The position numbers and the translations under genes are program-made. From Adiantum capillus-veneris (Eukaryota; Streptophyta; Polypodiopsida; Polypodiales; Pteridaceae): a stretch of 64,000 nt of DNA. The stretch spans positions 110,354,141 through 110,418,140 of the forward strand of contig CM043942.1 in NCBI GenBank assembly GCA_014529385.2. Reading direction: 5' to 3'. Below are positions 1 through 10,868 of the stretch, piece by piece. A model generated the notes under the pieces. It searched no databases and was not told the DNA's origin. It was given only the letters and a program-made list of their open reading frames with translations. How positions within the stretch are numbered: the first letter of the stretch is position 1; the number at the start of each line of letters is the position of its first letter.

Positions 1-230
1 ATGCTTTCACCTATAGATGCTGTTGTGGGTTTGAGGAGAAAAAAAGGGTGGATGGTGCGTGGAGAGATGAAAAGAGAGAGAGAGGAGATGCCAAGTGCGA
101 GCATGAGGGTAGAGAAAACAAGACACGTCTCCGTGTGTCAGAGAGAGTGGGGTTTGGGGAGAGTGTCTCTCTTTCTCCCTCTCTGCCTGAGTTAAACATA
201 TTTGTGTTTGAGTGCGCACGGAGTCCCTTC

Positions 231-233
<3 letters not shown>

Positions 234-306
<73 letters not shown>
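234..306. repeat. (CT)n microsatellite
   Basis: An essentially pure CT tract of about 73 bp. It creates spurious Ser-Leu and Arg-Glu open frames on both strands. Confidence 0.95.
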
Positions 307-310
<4 letters not shown>

Positions 311-1118
311 GCACACGTAGATTATAATTTTGCTGTCGCGGATATCCGCTCGTGTTGCACCTATGCCAAGGCCTCCCATGGCCATGCTATTGTGCGTTTG
401 CATCGTCAGAGCTTAGTGGTTGATATTAAAGTCCTTATTAAGGTATCAAAGAAATCTTATTGACAAATTAATGAATGTAAGAAATGGACCCAATAGTGTG
501 TCAGTATTGCTCGATAGTGAGATGGGTTGGGCATGGATGGGCCACAGAGAAACTCAAGAGATAGAGCTTGTTCTACTGAGAAGGCAAAACCATGCAAACT
601 AAGGTGTGGGAGCGCACTAAGCGAAGGGAAATGGGGGAAGGACTACAAACAAGCAGCAAGATCGAGGAATGCACAAAGGCAACATGGGGGAGGAGTGTGC
701 AATGGTTTGCAGCCAAGGTGATGACGACATCTCAAAGGGACTTTTTATTTGTGATTTCTAGATTCCAAGAGAATCTCTTGTAGAAATTAATGGGTTTGTA
801 AATTTGGACCGAGGATCGTACTAGTTCCAATGGATGCTACTACTACCTTAGAAGGAATTTCATTGAGATCCTGAAACAAATTAAAGCCTGCTCGCCGTGT
901 CCTGTATTGGCACTCGATCGCTTGCTCTTCCCCCCCACCCCCCTCCCTCGGGCGTGCCTCGTCTCTAGATCTACCCGCTCCTCACCTCGTCGTTGCATCC
1001 TGCACACTGTGGCCCCAAGCACAAGCTGCCATGCCCTCAACCCCTTTCTCCGTACCCTCCGCCCAATCTTGTGCTCCTCATCTCTAGCATGGGAGAGATG
1101 CACAGGCCTAGAGACCTG

Positions 1119-1177
<59 letters not shown>
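1119..1177. repeat. Compound (CA)n(GA)n microsatellite
   Basis: About 18 bp of CA repeat runs directly into about 41 bp of GA repeat. A shorter GA tract lies at 1427-1451. Confidence 0.95.
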
Positions 1178-1180
<3 letters not shown>

Positions 1181-1736
1181 GTGAGAGAGTGACACATGAG
1201 AGAGGGCGAGAGAGAGAGATAAGTGGGAGCAAGGGATTTTTTGTACGTGAAGAAAATAAGGGCAAACTTGAAATTATCTTGATTTTCATGTGAAAATTTG
1301 ATGCTTTGCTAGTATTCACACTAAAACTTGCGTAAATCCTTCAAGGAAAGCAATCTGGATTTTACTATTTCAATGGGTTAAAATACATTGCGCCTTCGTT
1401 TTTTTTCTAACATCGGTCAACTTCAAGGGGGGAGAGAGAGAGAGAGAGAGAACTTTGACTTACTACACAAAATCTCACCAGATTCCTTCATGTGTTGGGC
1501 TCTCCCAGAGTCTCATTGCAACTCCAGTACAAGCACCGCGATTCGAGTTGAAGACATCAAAAACAAACTTTGGTTATTGCCCTGAGCCAAATCACCACAG
1601 CGGACTTTGTGCTAAAGTCCGCTGAGTGCACGACAAATTCCACACAAGAAAAAAATCTCATGGCCATTTTAGCTTGGTGCGACACATGGCGTCTCCATAG
1701 CCCCTTGGTCTGTCAGTCCTCCTCAAATGAAGTAGG

Positions 1737-4391
1737 TGTTAGGAAATATGACGTTGGTGCACCCAGTTTGTGTCGACACAAGGAGAAGCCAGCAGCAAGT
1801 GCCCGGTATTATGCAGGATGATGGTATCGAACTTTGGCAGGTCTCAAATGCATTTTGGAGTAGGCCTCACAGTGATATGTACGCCAACTGCGGCTTTTTA
1901 CTGGTCAAGTTTGGTTTTGAAGCTCTACGGATCGGAATATTTATAGGTGTCTAAAGTATAGCTTCGATGTGCTATCAGGCTTGGCTTTTTTGGGCTCATC
2001 ATTTCAAGGTATTATTGGATCGGGAGAAGGGTACCAAGATGAAGCTTGAGCCGGCCTAATCATTGCGATCGATAACGTTATGTCGAATGCCGCATTAAGT
2101 TCAAAGCCGAAGAAATGATCGCATTGTGTTGCTTGGCGAGTTCTTCTCATGGAGATGCTTTCCGTATAAGAGCCTTGGAGCTTACTCTTGGTCAATGGTC
2201 ATTGTATAGGGTGGTTATGATTTGGTGAGCAAAGCTAAACGATGGCATGGCTTCATGGTGGGAACAGTGCTCAAGTCGGAGAAATTTTTTTAAAAAGTAA
2301 ACTTTTGAAGATGGCAACAGGCATAAACGAGGTGGTGGAGCGCCATCTGTGGGAAAAGCCGTGAGCACGGGAGGGGTGATAGGCATGCGTATGGAAGGAC
2401 CAATCCAGGGCACCACTTGGGGCCATGCATGAGGGGAAGGCAGCCAGTTACGTGGGGAAGGAGAGAGCGTGGCCTCTGGGTGGTGTGGTCCAGGCAGCAT
2501 GCTGCAATCGGGGGTCACCAAGGCAACCAAAAGGGGGGGGCCTCGGGCAGTTTTTTGAAGGACAGGGGAGGCCGCCATCAGGAGGAAGAGGTTAAGGGAC
2601 TCCATATCGCTGGGAGTAGCGGCTGCTGCAGAAGGAGGGCCGAGCTGCAAGTCTTTCGGGCAAGGTATTTCTGATTGTTAGAGCGGGAGAAGGGTCGAGA
2701 GGAGCCATGGTTAGGTCCGTAGGCTGAAGCACAAAAGAGGCCGGTGTTCACCAAGGGGGGGGCCTGGGCTGCACCCTTTGGGTGCTTGAAAGCAAGGCGC
2801 TCAGGAAGGCCGCCAGTTCATACAAGAGCAGCACCTACAGGAGGTCATGTGGGGTTAGTAAGCAACGAAAACACAGGGTCGTCTTCATCGTCAGCAGCAT
2901 TGGGGTGTGAAGGAGGCCGCCAGAGAGCTGGTTGTGAGCAGAACCAGGCTTGGGAATACTGGGATCCAAGGGCCAAGACTTGCAAGCTAAAGGTGGGGCT
3001 TTCAGAATCTGTGAAGACCACATGTTGCATGGACCTGAGTCGCAAGATAATAAGGGTGAGCTATGAAGATGCCAAAATCAAGAAAGGCCAAGAGCCATAG
3101 TTGAAGTCTGCGGCAAGGAGGCAGGCTACAACAAGTCAAAAAAGCATTGAAAGAAGAGTATTATTAACATCTTTGAAGTACCACCATTGTGCATCCCTTA
3201 TCAGGACATTTTGTCATGATATTGTTTTGTTCTTTTCCCAAACCAATGCTAGCTTTCTCTCTTGCTTCTGTGTTCAATGGTGCATCAGTGCATGTGTGCT
3301 TCTAGTCATTGTTGATTGAGCAAGTGCTTCCCATATGATTGTGGTGGGTATCTTGAGCATGATGGTTAGCGGGAAAGTTTGAGTCTGCCGATGATCTTGG
3401 GGTGTTTGTGGGTATTGGGACTACTTACATGTGAGTGTATGATGCTATCAAGGGTCATAGGTCGAGATAATGACTGCATGCTTTACGACCAGGTGTATAC
3501 AGTGTGGGTCGGTTGGGTTGGGCTTAGACAACAGTCGGTTTGCAGAGTGGGTATCTCAGTGTCTGTTAAATAGGGGATAGGGGTGTTGTGAGATCACTGC
3601 GCTATATAGAAGCAGTTAGATTATGTGCTGCTGGTTTTGTCGTTTCCCCCTTTCCAACGTAGCTAAGTAAATGATTGAGTAGATTACTTAATGGAGAGAG
3701 ATAATTTACACACACAAGAGATTATAGAGTAGAGACAGAGAGAGAGAGTATACACGATATACGTGGTTCACCCAATATGGGCTACATACACGGGAAAGAA
3801 GCCAATTAATGGCTTTAGTACTTCAAACAAGAAGTAGGTTACAAAGAGATTATACCCTTAATAAAGCTCCGGCCTTGCTTCACTCTCACCACCTCACACT
3901 CACTTTGTTGCATCAACTTTACACTAAGAAATGTGTGTAGAAATGGCCTCCTTTTATAGGCCGAAAGGGTTGTTCTCTCTCATGAGAGACAGCAATGTGT
4001 AGTCGCCCTTGTGTAGATAAGTCCAAATCAGACCCTCCAATCCGCCCATGAGTGACCGCCCTTGACTCAGACAAGTCCTCCTTTGAAATCGGCCACCGAC
4101 CATTGACTACCGGCCACCGGCCAGTTGACGGATCGTTTTCTGACCACTTTTCGGTTGCTGTCCGGCCATATTATTCCGGCAGAAAGGAAAATTCATGTGA
4201 AGCTCCACACTCGAGCTTGGGCTCGAGACTGACCGTGAAAATGTTGGTTTCCGGCAAGTGATTTTGGTTTCTGGCGAGTGATTTTTCTTCACGCACGATG
4301 GCTTCTCCTCGTAATGGGGGCTTTACAAATGTACGTCTTTACCACAGAAAATTACAAAGGTTAAATCAGGCTCCAGGCTCCATACTTAACA
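1737..4391 (-). repeat. 3' LTR of copia A, interrupted by solo LTR S1
   Basis: The left LTR reads TGTTAGGAAATATGAC at 1737, is broken by S1 and resumes at 3661. It ends in CATACTTAACA at 4391. It matches the right LTR at 8306-8855 over most of its length, including a GA-rich patch near 3730 and a conserved stretch about CACGATATACGTGGTTCA. Without S1 the LTR is about 750 bp, against 550 bp on the right. The difference is mainly a segment around 4190-4370 that the right LTR lacks. Confidence 0.9.
1755..3656 (+). mobile_element. Solo LTR S1 (J-type family)
   Basis: A 1.9-kb segment starts TGGTGCACCC and ends CCCCCTTTCCA, with the 4-bp repeat ACGT directly on both sides (1751-1754 and 3657-3660). 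The undamaged right LTR of copia A reads straight through this point (TATGACATAGC), which gives the empty site. The ends resemble the LTR at 10869-12884: both begin TGGTGCA and contain TGTCGAC near the start, and both finish with a GGGTGTTGTG block followed by TTCCCCCT-type sequence. No internal coding domain is present, so a solo LTR left by recombination is the best reading. Several open frames inside it have no recognisable product. Confidence 0.8.
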
Positions 4392-4406
4392 ACCTCCCAC
4401 TTGAAG
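4392..4406 (-). other. Polypurine tract of copia A
   Basis: On the minus strand this reads CTTCAAGTGGGAGGT immediately before the 3' LTR start (TGTTAAGTATG). It is the expected plus-strand priming site. Confidence 0.8.
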
Positions 4407-4451
4407 ACTGATCTCCAAACCAAACCTGTGACTGCTTTCTATCATGGCTTC

Positions 4452-5790
4452 TTATCCTTGAATGCCAATTGAAGATGAGCAAAAGCTCAACTTCTCCTTG
4501 TTGACCACCTTTGTAAACATGCCTGCAGGATTTTCACTTGTATGCACCTTTCCTAGCTTTAGTTGTCCCTCTTTCAAAAGAGTGCGTATAAAGTGATATC
4601 TCACCTCAATGTGCTTTGTTCTTGAATGAAAGGCTGAGTTCTTCGCAAGATGGATAGCGCTTTGGGTATCACTGTACAAAACACAATTGTCTTGTTTAAA
4701 TCCAAGCTCTTCTAAGAATATGTGGAGCCACAGAATTTCTTTGCTTGCCTCCATCATTGCTACATACTCTGCTTCCGTGTGGTAGAAAGTGAGACCACTT
4801 TCTGCAGCTTTGAAGCCCAGCTTACTGTTGTGCCTCCAACCGTGAAGACATAGACAATAGTGCTCCTTCGAGTGTCTTTGTTACCTGCCATATCTGCATC
4901 AGCATACACTTCTAAAAAAATATTAGTTCCTCTAAAATACAAAGCATTTGTTGTTGTCCCTTTTAAATAGATACCTAAGTATCCACTTCACAGCTTGCCA
5001 GTGCTCTTTACATGGGTTGTCCATGAACCTACTTACAACTCCCACTGCATGTGAATGCCTGGCCTTGTCGAGACCATAACATACATAAGAGAACCTACCG
5101 CTGCAGCATATGGAACTTTAGACATATAGGCTATCTCCTCTTGTGTCTTTGGACACATATCCTTCGTTAGTTTAAAGTGACCAGCCAAAGGTGTAGAAAC
5201 TATTTTTGCATTTTGGATTGCAAGCCTTTCTAGTACCTTCTTGATGTAATCCTCTTGAGATAGCTTTATTGTCTTCTTCGTCCTTTCCCTTGATATCTTC
5301 ATTCCAAGTATCCTCTTTGCAGCACCTAAATATTTCATTGAAAAAGATTTAGACAGCTCCTCTTTTAGGTCTTTGATGTCCTGCATGTTAGCAGTTGCAT
5401 CTTGTGAATCCATGATCCAACATCCATCGATCGAACTTTAAGTATCATTGTCTTGATACTTGCTTTAAACCATACAAGCTCTTCTTTAATCTGCAAACCT
5501 TTTTCTCATTACCTTTTACTTCATACCCCTTTGGTTGAAGCATGTAAATTTTCTCCTCTAAGTCACCGTGAGGGAATGCGTATTTACATCCATTTGCTCA
5601 AGATTTAAATCATGAGCAGCCACAAGGCTTAAGACAAGCCTAATTGAGTTCATTTTTACAACAAGAGAAAATATTTCATTGAAGTCAATACCCTTCTTTT
5701 GAGAAAACCCTTTTACCACAAGCCTAGACTTATACGTTTTCTTACCACCTTCTTCTTCCTTCAACTTATACAGCCATTTGTTCTGAAGTG
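4452..5790 (-). pseudogene. Copia A reverse transcriptase and RNase H (broken)
   Basis: Read on the minus strand, the RT begins with the KWVYKMK-type region just left of 5790. The LYGLKQ motif lies near 5470, and the conserved stretch KYLGAAKRILGMKI lies near 5320. The RNase H part contains ADADMAG, the sequence SDTQSAIHLAKN and the HIEVRYHFIR block, and closes near 4452. The family normally has a YVDD catalytic motif between the GFTRCN block and the NMQDI block. Here those two blocks are nearly adjacent (about 5395-5420) and out of frame, so the metal-binding aspartates are deleted. Other stops split the region into at least four open pieces. Confidence 0.9.
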
Positions 5791-5795
5791 CTTGC

Positions 5796-5828
5796 TTACC
5801 TTTAGGTTACCTTTAGGTTACCTTTAGG
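5796..5828. repeat. Triplicated 11-bp unit inside copia A
   Basis: The unit TTACCTTTAGG occurs three times head to tail. The homologous place in the second copy (near 9515) has it once. The extra 22 bp shift the reading frame. Confidence 0.9.
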
Positions 5829-5849
5829 TAACTCAACCAACTCCCATGT

Positions 5850-7400
5850 TTGGTTGCGATGTAATGAGACCATCTCCACTCGCATGATCTTCATCCATTC
5901 TTATTTGGATTCGTGTTGCATAGTTTCTTCGTATGATTTCGACACTCCAGAATCTAAGATCAAGAGATGGTTGAAGGAAGGAACGAATCTTTCTGGAGGT
6001 CTACTTGCTCTTGTACATCTTTGGGGAATAGGTTGAGACTCCTCATTTGATTGACGTTGTTGCACATTGTCACCGTTTGCAGTCCTTGAGTCTTCACTGT
6101 CCTCAAGCTCCATGTACTCATCACCTATTTCTTTTGTTTGTTTTCTTTCCCGGTAATCTTTGTACATATTTTGTTCGTTAAAAATTACATCCCTACTCTT
6201 AAAGATTTTACCATCTTCAGGATTCCATAGGCAATACCCAAAGTCACCTTCTCCATAGCCAATGAAGAAACACTTTTTGGACTTTGCGTCTAGCTTTGAT
6301 CTTAGGCTTCTATCTATCTGCATAAAACCCTCACACCCAAACACTTTGAGAAATGCATAATTCATCGGTTTACTTGTCCATGCCTCTTCTGGAACTCCCC
6401 TATCCAATGCCGTTAAGGGTGACCGGTTGATTAAGTACACACACGTAGTTACAACTTCCGTCAGCTCAAGCGGTAGGCCTGCATGTAGCCGCATGCTTCG
6501 TGCTCGCTCCACAATTGTCCTATTCATCTTTTTTGAAATCCCATTTTGTTGAGGTGTCCTTGGGGTTGTCTTTTGCCTCCGAATTCCATTGCTAGCACAA
6601 AAGCATTCAAAAGATTGGCTACAATATTCACCTCCATTGTCAGATCTGAGGCATTTAACCTTGGTGCCTATTTCATTCTCCACAAAGGCTTTCCACCTTT
6701 GAAATATGGAAAACACATTGAATTTATTCTTCATGACATAAACCCATGTTTTCTTAGTCGCATCGTCTATGAATGTTACATAATACAATGAGCCACCAAG
6801 TGATGGTGTACTTGAAGGACCCCAAACATCAGAATGAACCAACTCATGTTTTTTATTTTTCCTTTCATTTCCATTTTTTTGAAATTTTACCCTCTTTTGT
6901 TTACCATAAATACAATCTTTACAGAACTCTAAGTCCACTTCTTTCAAATCTGGTAGAAGCTTCTTTGTTTGAAAGATTTGCATTCCTTTGGTACTCTTAT
7001 GCCCAAGCCGGTAGTGCCACACCGCACTGTCGACTTCTGTAGTTGATGTACAAGCTGAAGGTTGCGTGCTAGCAGTACATAAGTAAAGTGTACGAAGCTT
7101 TTCTCCTTTGTCAACCACCAAAGATCCCTTTGAGATCTTCCACCGTTTGTTTCCAAATGCAATGTTATGCCGTTCATTGTCCAATTGTCCTGTAGAGATC
7201 AAATTTTTGCGAAGAGAAGGAACATGCCTAACATCTTTAAGCTTCCATTCATTTCCATTAGCAGTTTTGCACAAACTGTACATTTGCCGACAATAGTATA
7301 CATACCCAAAATTATCTTTGGTGTAATCTTGGAAATTTTGATTGTGTGGTGTCGCATGGAATGAAGCTTCGGAATCTGCTATCTAGGAACTAGACACATT
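5850..7400 (-). pseudogene. Copia A protease end and integrase
   Basis: A 460-codon open stretch (7283 to 5901) carries the copia pre-integrase zinc region: WHYRLGH about 130 residues in and CKDCIYGKQ about 30 residues later. It is followed by the integrase core, with first Asp in HSDVWGP and second Asp in RSDNGGEY. The position that is normally Glu reads TPQQNGISKKMNRT, with Lys where the family has Glu. The C-terminal FGCEGFMQ and KCFFIGYGEGDFGY blocks are typical of copia. Upstream, near 7340-7390, the protease motif reads DSEAS instead of DSGAS and a TAG precedes it. The frame is otherwise long and clean, which suggests a fairly young copy. Confidence 0.93.
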
Positions 7401-8232
7401 GTCTAATGAGAGAATTAGAGCATCTTGCTCTACTTTACCTGCCACATTGGCCTCCGATGTTGTCTTGTTGTCTTGAGACTCCGATTCCTTCTTCTTCTTC
7501 GACCAGCAATCCTTCTTGACGTGGCCCTTCTTGTCACAGTTCCAACATTCAAGAACTGACTTTTCGCATGACTTGCTCCGTCTTGAGCGATCATGACCCT
7601 TTTGGTTTTTCGACCTCTCCTTAGGCCTTCCTCTTGTTTCCACTGATAGTGCAGGTCTTGATGATTCTCATGTGCTTTTCCTTCACATTTCCTTGCTTAG
7701 GAGAACACCCACAACATCATCCTTGCCAAAAATAGAATTACTTACAGCCATCATAAGGCTGTCCCAACTATCCGGTAGAGACGATAGTATAAGGAGAGCT
7801 CGTACTTCGTCATCAAAATTTATTTTTTATCGATCGAAGTTGACTTATGTTGGTGTTAAATTCATTTATGTATTCTTCAACTGAACCATTCTCTGTCATC
7901 TTTAAATTGAATAAGCGCTTCATGAGAAATACCTTATTGGATGCCGATGGTTTCTCGTAGAAGTCATCAAGTGACTTTATCAAGTTCTTTATGGTCTTCA
8001 TCTCCGAAATGTTGAAGGCCACCGTTGACGCCAAGCTTAACTGGATTGTTCCCAGTGCCTTTCGATCAAGGACAATTCATGCTTCATCTTCCATCGTTGC
8101 AAGCTTCTTTGCAAGACCGCCTAGTGGCAAATAGAGGTCCTTCTAGTAGAGCTAGTTTTTAATTTGCATCTTCCAATGTTGGTAGTTTTTGTCGTTGAAC
8201 TTCTCAATCTTGAGCTTCCCTTCCTCTGTCAT
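7383..8232 (-). pseudogene. Copia A gag
   Basis: The minus-strand frame opens with an ATG at 8232 and an N-terminus of the UBN2/DUF4219 type (KIEKFNDKNYQHWKMQI). It passes through stops near 8140 and 8060, then through a clean block (8034-7813) containing EEYINEFN. A nucleocapsid zinc knuckle, CWNCDKKGHVKKDC, lies at about 7550-7510. An out-of-frame stretch at 7650-7810 separates the capsid and nucleocapsid parts. The role is packaging of the element RNA. Confidence 0.85.
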
Positions 8233-8290
8233 TATTCCCACTCAATTCAAGGAATTCTTTCCTTGAGATAATTTAGCTACGAGCAAACCT

Positions 8291-8303
8291 TGCTCTGATA
8301 CCA
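8291..8303 (-). other. Primer-binding site of copia A
   Basis: On the minus strand it reads TGGTATCAGAGCA, starting two bases after the 5' LTR. It complements the 3' end of initiator tRNA-Met, the usual primer of plant copia elements. Confidence 0.93.
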
Positions 8304-8305
8304 GT

Positions 8306-8855
8306 TGTTAGGAAATATGACATAGCTAAGTAGATAATTGAGTAGATTACTTAATGGAGAGAAATAATTTACACACACAAGAGATTATAGAGTAGAGAGA
8401 AAGAGAGTACACACGATATACGTGGTTCATCCAATGTGGGCTACATCCACGGGAAAGTATCCACTTAATGGCTTTAGTACTTCAAACAAGAAGTAGGTTA
8501 CAAAGGGATTATACCCTTAATAGAGCTCCCACCTTGCTTCACTCTCACCACCTCACACCCACATTCTTGCATCAACTCCACACTGTGAAATGTGTGTAGA
8601 AATGGCCTTCTTTTATAGGCCAAAAGGGCTGCCCTCTCTCATGAGAGCTAGCCATGTGTGGTCGCCCTTGTGTAGATAAGTCCAAATTGGACCCTCCAAT
8701 CTGCCCACGTGTGGCCGCCCTAAAGAAGACAAGTCCTCCTTTGAATCGGCCACCAGCCATTGACTACCGGCCAACTGGTCAATCGTTTTTCGACCACTTT
8801 CCAGCCATAATATTCCGATGAAAAGGAATATTTTGGCAAATCTCCATACTTAACA
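8306..8855 (-). repeat. 5' LTR of copia A
   Basis: It reads TGTTAGGAAATATGAC at its left end and CATACTTAACA at its right end. It is 550 bp long and shorter than the left LTR because of internal deletions. Confidence 0.92.
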
Positions 8856-8860
8856 TTAGG

Positions 8861-9211
8861 TGTTTATTTGCACTATGGTTATGGGTTGTTAATGTACTTA
8901 GCCGGTAGTAATGATTGACATTGCTTCCATATGTGATGTTGTTGCATATGTTTATCATGAATTTCCTTTATAAGTGTGGTTTCTCCGCCTACTTTAGATT
9001 AGTTCTAGTCTTCTAATGTTTCTAGTAGTGCAAGATTATGTTTCATGGACCCAATACACTATTGGCGCTTAGTTGTTGCCGCCATTGAGGTTCCACCTAG
9101 GCAGACAAAATTGTGTACTAAGAGAGTTGGCGATGAAGAGAGGTTGATTTGAGAGGCTTGGTATGTGATGATTACATCCAAAGACCAGAATAGCCATGCA
9201 ATTAATTTGCA
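8861..9211. other. Gap between two copia copies, nothing recognised
   Basis: About 350 bp of AT-rich sequence continue the old target into which copia A inserted. No coding, repeat or RNA signal was seen. Confidence 0.6.
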
Positions 9212-9824
9212 AACCATTTTCTCCTTATCCTTTACTTCATACCCCTTGGTTGAAGCATGTAAATTTAGTCCTCTAAGTCACCATTAGGGAATGTCGTATT
9301 TACATCTACTTACTCAAGATTTAAATTATGAGCAGCCATAAGGCTTAAGACAAGCCTAATTGAGTTCATTTTTATAACAGGAGAAAATATTTCATTGAAA
9401 TCAATACCTTTCTTTTGAAAAAACCCTTTTTACCACAAGCGTGGATTTGCACCTTTTCTTCCCACCTTCTTCTTCCTTCATCTTATACACCCATTTGTTC
9501 TGCAGTTCCCACTTACCTTTAGGCAACTCAACCAACTCCCATGTTTGATTGTGATGTAATGAGTACATCTTCACTTGCATGCTCTTCATCCATTCTTCTT
9601 TGGATTTGTGTTGCATAGCTATTAGCTTCTTTATATGATTTCGGCTCTCCAGAATAATCTAAGACCAAGAGATGGTTGTAGGAAGGAACAAATTAAACCT
9701 TTTTGAAGGTCTACTTGCTCTTGTGGATCTTCGAGGAATAGGTTGAGGCTCCTCACTTGATTGACGTTGTTGCACGTTGTCACCGTTTGCACTCCTTGAG
9801 TCTTCACCGTCCTCAAGCTCTATG
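9212..9824 (-). pseudogene. Copia A' RT N-terminus and linker
   Basis: On the minus strand this holds the QTWELVELPKGKWELQNKW block and the following KMKEEEGGKK block. These are the start of the copia RT, preceded by the integrase-RT linker (PQEQVDLQ near 9720). Its frame breaks at several points. It aligns with 5492-6110 of copia A. Confidence 0.85.
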
Positions 9825-10156
9825 TGTTGAGATAGGCATGGGAAACTATCCTACACCTAAGTCCTAATTTGATGTGACACCTAGTGTATGTATGTATGTA
9901 AATACTTTAAAAGACACCTGGAGAAGAAAGTTGGCACCTAGTGCCAAGCTCTATCTATATATATGCATTTTTGGGATTTTGTACATACCCCACTAGAGAG
10001 AATGCAATGCAATGTAACCTTATGATGGGTAATATAATGCTAGCATTTTGAAGTATTGGACGTGCACTTTCACTTTAGAAAGCTCGCTGTCTACCAATGG
10101 AAGACTTCACCTTCTTCAAATCCCCTTGATTTCTCTCACCTCCATCATACCCAACA
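9825..10156 (+). repeat. 5' LTR of H
   Basis: 332 bp, TG...CA. It contains a TCTATCTATATATATGC stretch near 9950 that may be a TATA box and CTAGAGAGAATGCAATGC near 10000. The same features recur in the 3' LTR. Confidence 0.93.
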
Positions 10157-10158
10157 AC

Positions 10159-10171
10159 TGGTATCAGAGCC
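10159..10171 (+). other. PBS of H
   Basis: TGGTATCAGAGCC lies two bases after the 5' LTR, a perfect initiator tRNA-Met type site. Confidence 0.96.
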
Positions 10172-10868
10172 ATCTTGCATCATAATTAGCTTAGCAATCC
10201 CGCACACAATCCTTAGAATACCCACTTGTCCACTTTTGATCAAACACACTGTTAATTTGAAGCCGATTAAGGCTACTAATCAAGCCTTTTAATCGCACAA
10301 AATCAACTAATCCAATGCAAATTGAATCGATCAAAGATTACTGACCTTATTCTCAAGCTTGGACGCACCATCTTCTTGCATCAGATCAGCCAACTAAAAA
10401 TCAGCCTTTTTCGTGGGAATCGACGGTTTCTGTTGGCTTCAAGCACTCTCCCCGTCTACAAGCTCGCAAGGATCGGCCTCCGTGGATGTTTCTGCAGTTG
10501 TTGGGCGACCCCTCTTGCAATATATGATTGTGGAATAGCTTCAAGATCAGCCCACCTCGTTTTGTATGGTAGTTGCTCATCTCAGCAACTCTCAGGTCTC
10601 ATTTTCAATGTACATAACATTTTTAAAAAAATTGTAGTAGCCTTTTGAGCATTTGATCGGCTAGTGGAACTTCAAACCAACCTATTGCACAGCTCCCATT
10701 ATAATCTTTTTGTTGATTAAAACCCTCAGGTTTACGCACACTCGAAGTGGAAGCCGAGCTCGGCATCGACAACACGCTTGACTTCGTCACCAAGCTCGAC
10801 ACTGTCAATATTTTACTAGGTCAATTTGTATTCGATCAAGACTCTGAGCTGTTCAAACTTCAAAGCGT
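10172..10868 (+). pseudogene. H leader and start of gag
   Basis: No clean start was found. The last 130 bases before J translate as an acidic stretch (LGIDNTLDFVTKLDTVNILL), with continuation on the far side of J from 15303 (KKNLYKLTMLQGRM). The KNLYKLTM-type sequence resembles the copia capsid helix that usually reads KNQLYKLKM. The upstream 500 bases are probably untranslated leader. Confidence 0.55.

Larger units (their letters stand above)
1..1736. other. Low-complexity, no supported gene
   Basis: The stretch holds three dinucleotide tracts and otherwise ordinary non-coding sequence. Open frames on both strands run through the CT/GA tracts as Ser-Leu or Arg-Glu dipeptide repeats and show no domain. 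The last five bases (GTAGG) are the left target-site duplication of the copia element that follows. Confidence 0.6.
1737..8855 (-). mobile_element. Ty1/copia retrotransposon A (decayed, near full length)
   Basis: A minus-strand copia element bounded by TG...CA LTRs. The right LTR (5' for the element) is 8306-8855. The left LTR is 1737-4391 and is split by solo LTR S1. The flanks are GTAGG (1732-1736) and TTAGG (8856-8860), a 5-bp TSD with one mismatch. On the minus strand the order is PBS, gag, protease, integrase, RT, RNase H and PPT, which is copia order. The coding regions carry stops, frameshifts, a deleted RT active site and an altered integrase catalytic residue, so this copy is dead. 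A second partial copy of the family lies at 9212-17690. Confidence 0.93.

Noticed and set aside
11-403. Open frames through the CT/GA tracts on both strands (also 843-1319 and 907-1293)
   Set aside because: They translate only as Ser-Leu, Arg-Glu or Thr-His dipeptides, with no conserved domain outside the repeat.
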